Source of the DNA: Planctomycetota bacterium
GTDB lineage: Bacteria; Planctomycetota; Phycisphaerae; Phycisphaerales; Phycisphaeraceae
NCBI GenBank assembly: GCA_024279275.1
Contig: JAJRRS010000001.1
Location: forward strand, 1 to 38,582
Length of the DNA stretch: 38,582 nt
Reading direction: 5' to 3'
Shown here: positions 1 through 5,912 of the stretch, piece by piece
Numbering within the stretch: position 1 is the first letter of the stretch
How the letters are laid out: each line of letters starts with the position of its first letter
Program-made: the position numbers and the translations under genes
Notes under the pieces: model-generated
The model's database searches: none
What the model was told of the DNA's origin: nothing
What the model saw: only the letters and a program-made list of their open reading frames with translations

Positions 1-76
1 CCCCGGCCGGGGATCCCGGCGCGGGGGGGATGTTCTTGACCGTTAGATTGGCTCCGGCGGCAACTTGCAAGCTCAT
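1..76 (-). CDS. Tail-module protein, N-terminal fragment only
   Basis: The reading frame opens with ATG at 74-76, preceded by a GAGG ribosome site seven bases upstream. It stays open to the window edge, giving 25 residues that start MSLQVAAGAN and end in a Pro/Gly-rich run. It follows the putative tail tube gene in the same direction with a 40-base gap, so it belongs to the tail module. Too little is visible to name it. Confidence 0.5.
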   Translation of the reverse strand, partial: MSLQVAAGANLTVKNIPPAPGSPAG

Positions 77-116
77 GTTTCAACCTCAAGGTGGGGGGTT
101 GGGGATGTCAAACGGT

Positions 117-530
117 TTAGGGGGTTTCATCCCACGTCATGCTCGGCTGACCGTCAAACGCAAAGTTCCACGTCCCGGTTGCGCGGTCGGATGCCTGGCG
201 GGTCAGATCGATACCCGTGATGTTTGCCGTGCCGGTGAACGTGCATCCGGTGTGCGCGGTCAGCACCAAAGAAACACCGCTGAACGCTACACCGTTGATC
301 CCGCCACCGGTGGAGGTCGGCATCGGCGCGGTGTTCGCCGCGTCGTATTGGATCGTTCCGGTGAACGATCCTTCCATTGTGAAACTGATGTTTTTGCGGC
401 TTAACCACTCGCTTGAGAACGTGCGGTAAGTCACCTCACCCACGCGGACCGATGCGCTCCAGCCATCGACGTCGCAGTTAAAGCCCGATGCAGCCACGCT
501 TCCCGTTGTACCGCCTACTAGGTCGGCCAT
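117..530 (-). CDS. Putative phage tail tube (major tail) protein
   Basis: This 137-residue protein is rich in Gly, Thr and Ser and alternates short beta-type segments (for example ISFTMEGSFTG and NITGIDLTR), with no membrane segment. That composition and length fit small tail tube proteins of long-tailed phages, which assume a beta-barrel fold and stack into the tail. Its place, two genes after the tail-completion protein, matches the usual order of tail terminator then tail tube. I saw no diagnostic motif, so the assignment rests on order and beta-rich character. A baseplate or fibre-associated beta protein is the main alternative. Confidence 0.45.
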   Translation of the reverse strand: MADLVGGTTGSVAASGFNCDVDGWSASVRVGEVTYRTFSSEWLSRKNISFTMEGSFTGTIQYDAANTAPMPTSTGGGINGVAFSGVSLVLTAHTGCTFTGTANITGIDLTRQASDRATGTWNFAFDGQPSMTWDETP

Positions 531-589
531 GACAAACCCTTTCTTAGGGATGTGGTGTTAATGAAAATTTCCCGATCGCTGATACGCGA

Positions 590-979
590 TCACTCTTTCA
601 GTTCTTCAACTCTCGGCGGCACAAGGCCGGTTAGCTTCTTGACGATCGCCGAGCCTTCATCGATCACCAATCCGTTTTTGGAATAATCCTTCCAAGGCGC
701 GTTCTTGCCCTGGTCCGTGTATGACCGGGTGTGTTTGCGTACCTGGTCGACCAGGTCGTTGACCGCCTCGGCCTCGCTGTCCGGGTGTACCCCGACCAGG
801 TCCACATGGGGGCACCGGGCCTGATACTCGACGGGATCGCTCCCGATCGATATCAACACAATGGCCTGGTTCCCCTCGGTCGTGACCGTCTGCTTTTTCT
901 TCTCGGGCTTCTTGACGACTGAGCTGGTGGGCGCTGGTGTGTTGGGCGCTGGGCCGCTGCCGTCTGGATCCGTCTTCAT
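590..979 (-). CDS. Hypothetical tail-module protein (129 aa)
   Basis: I chose the ATG at 977-979 because AGGAG lies eight bases upstream; the longer frame would run into the preceding gene. Residues 1-30 are Pro/Thr/Lys-rich and probably disordered. The rest is a mixed alpha/beta domain with charged helices (around AEAVNDLVDQVRKH), ending in PPRVEELKE. It lies between the tail-completion protein and the putative tail tube. I do not recognise the family. A tail-assembly or scaffold-type role is possible, but nothing beyond its position shows it. Confidence 0.55.
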   Translation of the reverse strand: MKTDPDGSGPAPNTPAPTSSVVKKPEKKKQTVTTEGNQAIVLISIGSDPVEYQARCPHVDLVGVHPDSEAEAVNDLVDQVRKHTRSYTDQGKNAPWKDYSKNGLVIDEGSAIVKKLTGLVPPRVEELKE

Positions 980-989
980 CGTTAATCTC

Positions 990-2072
990 CTATGACACGT
1001 TGGCGAAAATCTGATAAGTCGATCGCACGCGCGAGAAACTCGGCTCGGGTACCACGACGCCCCGCGACGTCTGAATACAAGCGGCCTTCTCATACCCAAA
1101 AACCCGAATATCCCGGCGGTTGAGTACGGCTTTTATGTTCGAGTCGATCGACCAGGCGCTGGGTTGATCGGAACGGTCGGCGTAAACGTCCACCTGGATC
1201 GATGCGTCAAAGTGTTCGCCCGACGTCAGGCGGTGGTGGGGGCGGTCGTCTAACACCGCAACGCGCACGGCGGGCAACATCGGGCTGTCGGGCAACTGGT
1301 TAGCGAACACCCGGCCGGCGGTCAACGCCCAGGCCTCGGCGTCTGCTTTAATGGCGCAGGTGACACCCTGCATCAGCGGCGTTAGGACACCCGCCCGATA
1401 GTGCGCCTCGACCTGGGCGGTGGTGAGTGCGGTTTTGTAATAGGCCACCCGTGACATCGACCCCGGGAAAAACGCACCGGCCCCGCCGTCGTACCCGATC
1501 GCCAAAAGACACGTCGCCGACGCACCGCCATCGCCATCCCACGCAACGGGTGTCGGATCCAACGTCTGTAAAACAGAATCAACATAAAACCGACGCTGGG
1601 TTGTAGAGTCGATCGCCAGCACCAGGTGTTGCATGTTTCCGTTTGCGATCGGGCCGCTCCCGCTGGCCAGGTCGCCGCCGTCATTCCCTTGGCTGTAGAC
1701 CCAGCGCCCATCGACACCCACCCCGATCGTTGCGGATTCGCTTGAATCACTGGCGTACAGGTTTAAGCAGGTGTCCCCGGACGGTCCAGGCACCGACGCC
1801 GGCCGGATCCACGCTTCCGCGGTAAACGGCAGGGTGGGCAGGTCTGCGCCGGTGATCCCGCCGAAACTACCCCGGCCGGTGGCCCCATCAAATGCCGCGG
1901 CATAGCTGACTTCACGCACCAACGGGCCGAACGCCTGGTAAGACACACCCGATCCGGTGTACGTCCCGTCGTCCCCCTTGCTGCCGCTATCGGCTATCGC
2001 CGTCCCGCTGGCTTCTTCCAGAGGCGCGAATATCACCGGCGATCGGCCTTTTATGGTGTCGGCGTATCTCAT
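990..2072 (-). CDS. LamG-domain / tail-completion (DUF3168-like) fusion protein
   Basis: This 360-residue protein has two parts. Residues 1-230 resemble a concanavalin-like LamG jelly roll: an N-terminal LEEASGTAIADSG strand, FTAEAWIRP near the middle, and a closing SRVAYYKTALTTAQVEAHY segment. Residues 235-360 resemble tail-completion proteins of the DUF3168 type (lambda gpU neighbourhood): AGRVFANQLPDSP, then AVRVAVLDD, DASIQVDVYAD, and a C-terminal strand. The start ATG overlaps the upstream stop as ATGA. Tail-completion proteins normally have about 130 residues and cap the tail tube, so the added lectin-like half is unusual. It might display a glycan-binding surface at the head-tail junction. 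Residue boundaries are estimates. Confidence 0.6.
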   Translation of the reverse strand: MRYADTIKGRSPVIFAPLEEASGTAIADSGSKGDDGTYTGSGVSYQAFGPLVREVSYAAAFDGATGRGSFGGITGADLPTLPFTAEAWIRPASVPGPSGDTCLNLYASDSSESATIGVGVDGRWVYSQGNDGGDLASGSGPIANGNMQHLVLAIDSTTQRRFYVDSVLQTLDPTPVAWDGDGGASATCLLAIGYDGGAGAFFPGSMSRVAYYKTALTTAQVEAHYRAGVLTPLMQGVTCAIKADAEAWALTAGRVFANQLPDSPMLPAVRVAVLDDRPHHRLTSGEHFDASIQVDVYADRSDQPSAWSIDSNIKAVLNRRDIRVFGYEKAACIQTSRGVVVPEPSFSRVRSTYQIFANVS

Positions 2073-2485
2073 AGCTTCTTGTCCGCCTCGAACGATTTAA
2101 GTACGGCGGTTCGTGAATCCAGCAACGCGCGGAATTGATACGGCCGTGGTTCCATGTTCGCTCTTCCCATTTGGAGAAACAAGGCTTTGATCTCATCGCT
2201 TCCGCTGGCGGCTATACGTTTATCCCCCGACGTGATCGGCCCGCGCGTGGTCTGGCTCGCCGCCAGGTCGCCGGATTGTGAAACCGGGGGATCCCCGGGC
2301 GACGAAACCCGGCGACCGGCTGCGCCGACGTCCTCGCCCGTCCCCCCGCTATTTAATAAAACCTTGACGCGCTCGCCCACACGATCGCAAGCACGGGCGG
2401 CGCGCACGCCCGCGATATCACCGATGGCGGGTAGGAAATTCGGATTAGGCACGAACACAACGCGGGGGGTGATCCGGTTAGGCAT
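2069..2485 (-). CDS. Putative HK97 gp10-like neck/tail component
   Basis: The 138-residue product sits between the head-tail joining protein and the tail-completion protein, where HK97 gp10-like neck proteins are usually found. Its ATG overlaps the upstream stop as TGATG, which suggests translational coupling. An early helix (AGVRAARACDRVGERVKVLLNS) is followed by a flexible Ser/Gly/Asp middle. The C-terminal helix (PYQFRALLDSRTAVLKSFE) recalls the end of gp10-like proteins. The similarity is weak by eye; a neck protein of unknown family is equally compatible. Confidence 0.4.
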   Translation of the reverse strand: MPNRITPRVVFVPNPNFLPAIGDIAGVRAARACDRVGERVKVLLNSGGTGEDVGAAGRRVSSPGDPPVSQSGDLAASQTTRGPITSGDKRIAASGSDEIKALFLQMGRANMEPRPYQFRALLDSRTAVLKSFEADKKL

Positions 2486-2865
2486 CAGGTTTGTACCTCC
2501 ACCTGAACCACGCCCGGCGTGTTCTTGACGATGCGCAGGATCGTATACCAGCGAAGACCCTGCGATTCGGTCATCGCGCCCACGGGATACGGCACATAAA
2601 TCTGGGAAGTGTCGTTGATGATCTCCGTGGGCACCACGCCCAGCGTCGAATGGTTGCGCAGGTTGATTAGCATTCGCGGCGACCTCTTGCCGGGGTACGG
2701 CTGGGCGCTATCGTCGCCGCCCTTGAGGTCCACCCCTTCGCGCCTGACCCTGACGATCAAGCCTTCCCGTGGTGTGTCGTTGGGCGCGGCGCGAAACTTA
2801 ACCGCTTCGGTCAGGTCACCGGTGATAAACATGGCGGCGGAATCGGCGGCGCGGTCGATCGTCAT
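2485..2865 (-). CDS. Putative head-tail joining (stopper/adaptor) protein
   Basis: The 126-residue protein is mostly beta: RVRREGVDLKGG, then EIINDTSQIYVP, RWYTILRIVKN, and a final VVQVEVQT strand. Short beta proteins ending in a strand pattern of this kind between capsid and tail genes are typically head-closure or stopper proteins. Its ATG overlaps the stop of the methyltransferase gene (ATGA) and its own stop overlaps the next start, so it belongs to a tightly coupled connector block. Family membership is inferred from size, predicted strands and position only. Confidence 0.45.
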   Translation of the reverse strand: MTIDRAADSAAMFITGDLTEAVKFRAAPNDTPREGLIVRVRREGVDLKGGDDSAQPYPGKRSPRMLINLRNHSTLGVVPTEIINDTSQIYVPYPVGAMTESQGLRWYTILRIVKNTPGVVQVEVQT

Positions 2866-3467
2866 CCCGTCCCCCTTGGCTCAGAAAACCAGGTGTAAAA
2901 CTCCCCAAGTTCCGGCTCGGTGATACGACCCTCACCGACCAGCTCGCTTACGGCCAGGTGTACCCCGGTCCCCATGCCAGGCGTTTTGTAATCGTGTCCC
3001 CCGATCCACCCCCCAGGCCGAACACGGGGGAGCCAGGCCCGTAGATCATCCAACACCTGTTCATACCTGTGGTCTGCGTCGATGAATACAAAATCCAAAT
3101 CGCCCTCATCGTAGAGCTGGGCGGCAGTGACCGATGACATGGCAACAATGCGGGCGCGCGGGCTGTATTTCTCGGCCACCCTCATGGCCGCACCCCGATT
3201 ATCTTCCATATGAAGCTGAGTTAGTTGGTTGCACGGCTCATCATGCGCCCTCGCCCACTCGGCGGCTTCGCTCTGGGGATCGTGCGCGTTCCAGTGATCC
3301 ACCATGTCCAGGGTCAACTCTGGGCGGTTGCCCAGCAGGCAGGCGGACAGCTTCCCCCGAGCCACGCCGACCTCTACGCCACGAACCGGGCGAGACGGGG
3401 GGATCCGAGACAAGATACTCCGCGCGTGTCGTGTGGAACTGTTGAGTAGCATCTGGAAGGCGTCCAT
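2862..3467 (-). CDS. Class I SAM-dependent methyltransferase
   Basis: The 201-residue protein has Rossmann methyltransferase landmarks: motif I at residues 30-40 (GVEVGVARGKL), the acidic strand around DMVDHWN near 55, and DFVFIDADHRYEQV at 125-138 with the Asp pair typical of Methyltransf_24-type enzymes. PGGWIGGHDY follows at 151-160. I chose the ATG at 3465-3467 because it overlaps the upstream TAA as TAATG. The family often methylates sugars or small hydroxylated substrates. As the last of three genes with a CMP-sugar synthetase and a glycosyltransferase-like protein, it may cap or modify a glycan. The substrate cannot be read from the sequence; methylation of protein or nucleic acid is not excluded. 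Confidence 0.75.
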   Translation of the reverse strand: MDAFQMLLNSSTRHARSILSRIPPSRPVRGVEVGVARGKLSACLLGNRPELTLDMVDHWNAHDPQSEAAEWARAHDEPCNQLTQLHMEDNRGAAMRVAEKYSPRARIVAMSSVTAAQLYDEGDLDFVFIDADHRYEQVLDDLRAWLPRVRPGGWIGGHDYKTPGMGTGVHLAVSELVGEGRITEPELGEFYTWFSEPRGTG

Positions 3468-4153
3468 TACGCGGCCCCCCAATCTTCAATCCCGGCGGCG
3501 TGGAGGATCCGGGCCATGTCCAGATCCGCCTGGTGGTCGATGTCCAGGCCCCAGGGCTGGGGGATCTCAAAGAGGTACGGGCACTCGCCGTAAAAATATC
3601 CGTTGTCCATCATCTGCGCGTGTGGCTGGATGAAGATAGCGCCGTCTTGAAACTCGATCGGAGCCAGGTCCGCGGCGAATTCGTGTTGGTCGGCGTTGGG
3701 GCGAAAGTTCAACGGGCTACCACCCACCCAGGCGTGTCGGCGGATCCGCGTGACCGACGCCAGGCTGTCGAATCGCCCGTCGGCGCTGTGTTTGCGGTAC
3801 GCCTCGATAGCCTGGTCATACATAAACGTGGTGACCAAGGGATTGGTGCAATGCGTCCACACGATCAGGTCGGTGCGCATCCCTCGGATGATGTGACGCC
3901 AACGCTTGGCCAACGAACAGTTTTTCTCATCGCAATACTCGGCGTCCCGGTGTACCCCGATCGCGCCTCGGGCTTCGGCGGTTTTCAATATTCCATGATC
4001 GTCCGACGCGACCACCACCGTATCGATATGACGGCAGTGCCTTAGCTGCTCGATCTTGTGGGTTATTAACGTACCTTCTCCGAAGCTCGAAAGATTCTTG
4101 TTGGGTAGTCTCTCGGATCGACGTTTTGCCGGGATGATTGCGGTGATGTGCAT
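3467..4153 (-). CDS. Cytidylyltransferase, acylneuraminate (CMP-sialic acid synthetase) type
   Basis: The enzyme type activates a nine-carbon or related sugar acid with CTP to give a CMP-sugar. The 228-residue protein opens with IIPAKRRSERLPNKNL (residues 6-21), the nucleotide-binding loop of this family in a variant form. TVVVASDD (about 45-52) and a VWTHCTNPLV segment correspond to the CTP and metal regions, and DIDHQADLDMA near the C-terminus is the usual closing motif. The start at 4151-4153 lies two bases after the upstream stop (TAATAATG). Neighbours are a glycosyltransferase-like protein and a methyltransferase, so it probably supplies an activated sugar for virion or surface glycan. 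CMP-Kdo or CMP-pseudaminate type substrates are alternatives. Confidence 0.75.
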   Translation of the reverse strand: MHITAIIPAKRRSERLPNKNLSSFGEGTLITHKIEQLRHCRHIDTVVVASDDHGILKTAEARGAIGVHRDAEYCDEKNCSLAKRWRHIIRGMRTDLIVWTHCTNPLVTTFMYDQAIEAYRKHSADGRFDSLASVTRIRRHAWVGGSPLNFRPNADQHEFAADLAPIEFQDGAIFIQPHAQMMDNGYFYGECPYLFEIPQPWGLDIDHQADLDMARILHAAGIEDWGAA

Positions 4154-4155
4154 TA

Positions 4156-4728
4156 TTAAATAACGTCTTCGGTCGTTGTGCTGGGGGGGTGGATCTCTCG
4201 GACTGTTACCCCCCGGTCGACGGCCCACGCTTTCGTGATGTTCCAATCGGCCATGACTCGCTGCTTGGTGTCAAGCCTTTTTTTCAGCTCGAAACCGGCG
4301 CAGTCGGTGACGTTGGCGGGGTCATCCCCCGGGCCATAGTGTCCGTATACCTCCACCGCGTCCGCGCCCAGTTCTACGGCCAGCATCAGGGCGGCGGTGA
4401 TCGACCAGTTGACGGCCTCGGCCGGTGCGCCCGTGGTGGCTCTGACCGGTTTCCAGGTCATTACCTTGCTTTGTAGGAAACGCTCTGCAACCCGGCTGTG
4501 GGCCTTGAAGTCGTTGTCCGATTCGGTCAGCGTAAACAACGCGGGAAGCGGCGATCGGCTCAACGGCTCAACCCTGGCGAACGTCTTGGCGTCACCGCAG
4601 CTCCAAAAATCACACGGGAATAACCCGGCGGCTGAATTGACGGCGATAACCGATCGGTGGTGCGTCTGGGGTGTGTAGCACTTCTTTAGATTCGGGTTCG
4701 CGCTGATGATCGCAATGCAATGGGTCAT
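4156..4728 (-). CDS. Putative glycosyltransferase, DUF115/GT42-like fold
   Basis: I chose the ATG at 4726-4728 because GGAG lies eight bases upstream, clear of the preceding terminator. The 190-residue protein shows an N-terminal strand AIISANPN, then SVIAVNSAAGLFPCDFWSCGD, which resembles the nucleotide-sugar pocket of DUF115 and Cst-type sialyltransferases, where a strand ends near a GxGPS-like turn and a xPDFxxxxD motif. GAPAEAVNWSITAALMLAVELGADAVEVYGHY follows and resembles the family's second conserved block. It is coupled to a CMP-sugar synthetase, the cofactor source a sialyltransferase would need. The relationship is distant and seen by eye only. An MptE-like phosphotransferase fold without transferase activity is possible. 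Confidence 0.4.
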   Translation of the reverse strand: MTHCIAIISANPNLKKCYTPQTHHRSVIAVNSAAGLFPCDFWSCGDAKTFARVEPLSRSPLPALFTLTESDNDFKAHSRVAERFLQSKVMTWKPVRATTGAPAEAVNWSITAALMLAVELGADAVEVYGHYGPGDDPANVTDCAGFELKKRLDTKQRVMADWNITKAWAVDRGVTVREIHPPSTTTEDVI

Positions 4729-4740
4729 ATGCGAAACTCC

Positions 4741-4786
4741 GAAAATAAAACCGGCGGGGGCCACATCCCTGAAACCGCCCGCCAGC
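4741..4786 (-). terminator. Intrinsic terminator before the glycan cassette
   Basis: On the minus strand a stem of eight to nine pairs (plus-strand arms ccggcgggg at 4751-4759 and cccgccag at 4778-4785, with one G-U pair) is followed by TTTTATTTT (4742-4750). It sits between the decoration protein stop (4802) and the start at 4728, so capsid transcripts should drop here before the three glycan genes and the connector/tail genes. Confidence 0.65.
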
Positions 4787-4801
4787 TTCACCCTGTAAGG
4801 T

Positions 4802-5161
4802 CTACACCGATGGGCCGAGCATGAGCCACACCTTGGTATCCGCCGTGCCGGCTGCGATCGTGCAAGCTCCGGCCAGGTCGTTTCCGGTAGCGCTCGCAGT
4901 CGCTGCGTCCGTGCTGGCGTCGTGATAAACCTTGGCCCCGACGGCGAACGATTCGCCCGTCCCGGTGTTCTTGGTCACCTCGCAATGCTGGCCGATCGCA
5001 ATCACCGCGTTTTCCCCGACGGCCGCGCCCAGCTCGACCACCCCACACCAGCCATCGGTGCCCGTGCGAAAAGCGTATAGATCCCCGGCGGTCAACCCGC
5101 CGGTGGGTGCGACCTGCGTGATTTTGCGGCCGGATCGGCCTTGGACTTGTACGGTACTCAT
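4802..5161 (-). CDS. Capsid decoration/cement protein, DUF2190 type
   Basis: The 119-residue protein has the DUF2190 layout: TAGDLYAF, a GVVELGAAVGENAVIAIGQHCEVTKN core, then GAKVYHDAS and a GNDLAGACTIAAGTADTKVWLML ending. In this family GAxVYxD and GxAxxxAxxGDTxVxVxL are the usual closing strands. These proteins coat capsids or act as parvulin-like structural cement and are normally encoded next to the major capsid gene, as here. The start at 5159-5161 has AAAGG eight bases upstream. Length is normal. A terminator follows immediately. Confidence 0.7.
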   Translation of the reverse strand: MSTVQVQGRSGRKITQVAPTGGLTAGDLYAFRTGTDGWCGVVELGAAVGENAVIAIGQHCEVTKNTGTGESFAVGAKVYHDASTDAATASATGNDLAGACTIAAGTADTKVWLMLGPSV

Positions 5162-5228
5162 GGTTCGAGCCTTTCAATTTAGTGTTGGTGTTTTCTCTGT
5201 GATTCGGGTTTTACAGTGTGCGCCGGGG

Positions 5229-5816
5229 TTATTTTTTCTTGGTTGTCTTGGCCGTTTGTTCGGCGGCTTCCAGACGTTTCACCGTCGCCGCCAGATCGTC
5301 CTGGGCTGCCTTGGTCGCCGCTTCGGCTTCCTCGGCCCGGGTGGTCGCCTCGGCCAGCAGGGCGTCGTTTCCCTCGGCCTTGGTGACAGCTTCGTCCAGT
5401 TGAGCCTGCAACCCCTCGGCCCTGGCGTCGGCTTCGGCTGCGCGCGTGGTCGCTTCGTCGGCCTCGCGCTCTTTCTCCGGCAGGGCGCGGGTGTCTTCTT
5501 CAAGCTCGCGCACACGTTGTTCTAACCGCTCGATCTCATCACGCGCAGCGCCCTCGACCCTCTGGACGTCCCGGTCCTGCTGGCGCTTCTCGCGTTCGAC
5601 CTGCGCCACCTCGCCACCGCTGGGGATCGGGGGCGGCTCGCTCGTCTTGATTTTTCCGGTGTTTAGCCTGGCCTGAATGTGTCCGATCTGTAACACGTCT
5701 TCCAGACCTTTCGCCGGCTTAAAATTACCGGCCTCCACGTTCCCCTCCCCGACTAACTCACCGCGTCCAATGCTTAGGCTTTCGATGATTAGTTTTCGCT
5801 GTGCGTAATATTTCAT
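5229..5816 (-). CDS. Coiled-coil capsid-module protein of unknown function
   Basis: The 195-residue protein has a short globular N-terminus (residues 1-55) with LEDVLQIGHIQARLNTG near 38-54. A very long charged coiled coil follows from about 68 to 190, rich in Ala, Glu, Arg and Lys with heptad spacing, ending TAKTTKKK. GGAG lies nine bases before the ATG. The N-terminal half recalls short proteins often found between capsid and decoration genes; the coiled coil could be a tether, a spike or an auxiliary scaffold. I recognise no specific family. The coding DNA is repetitive, which can inflate matches to unrelated coiled coils. Confidence 0.6.
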   Translation of the reverse strand: MKYYAQRKLIIESLSIGRGELVGEGNVEAGNFKPAKGLEDVLQIGHIQARLNTGKIKTSEPPPIPSGGEVAQVEREKRQQDRDVQRVEGAARDEIERLEQRVRELEEDTRALPEKEREADEATTRAAEADARAEGLQAQLDEAVTKAEGNDALLAEATTRAEEAEAATKAAQDDLAATVKRLEAAEQTAKTTKKK

Positions 5817-5912
5817 CGTGTCATGCTCCGATTCTTAGGGTGTGTTTGTTGATACGGTCAGAGTGAAAATGCCGGGGACCTGGTGGTCCCCGGCCGTCTG
5901 TGTCACGATCTA

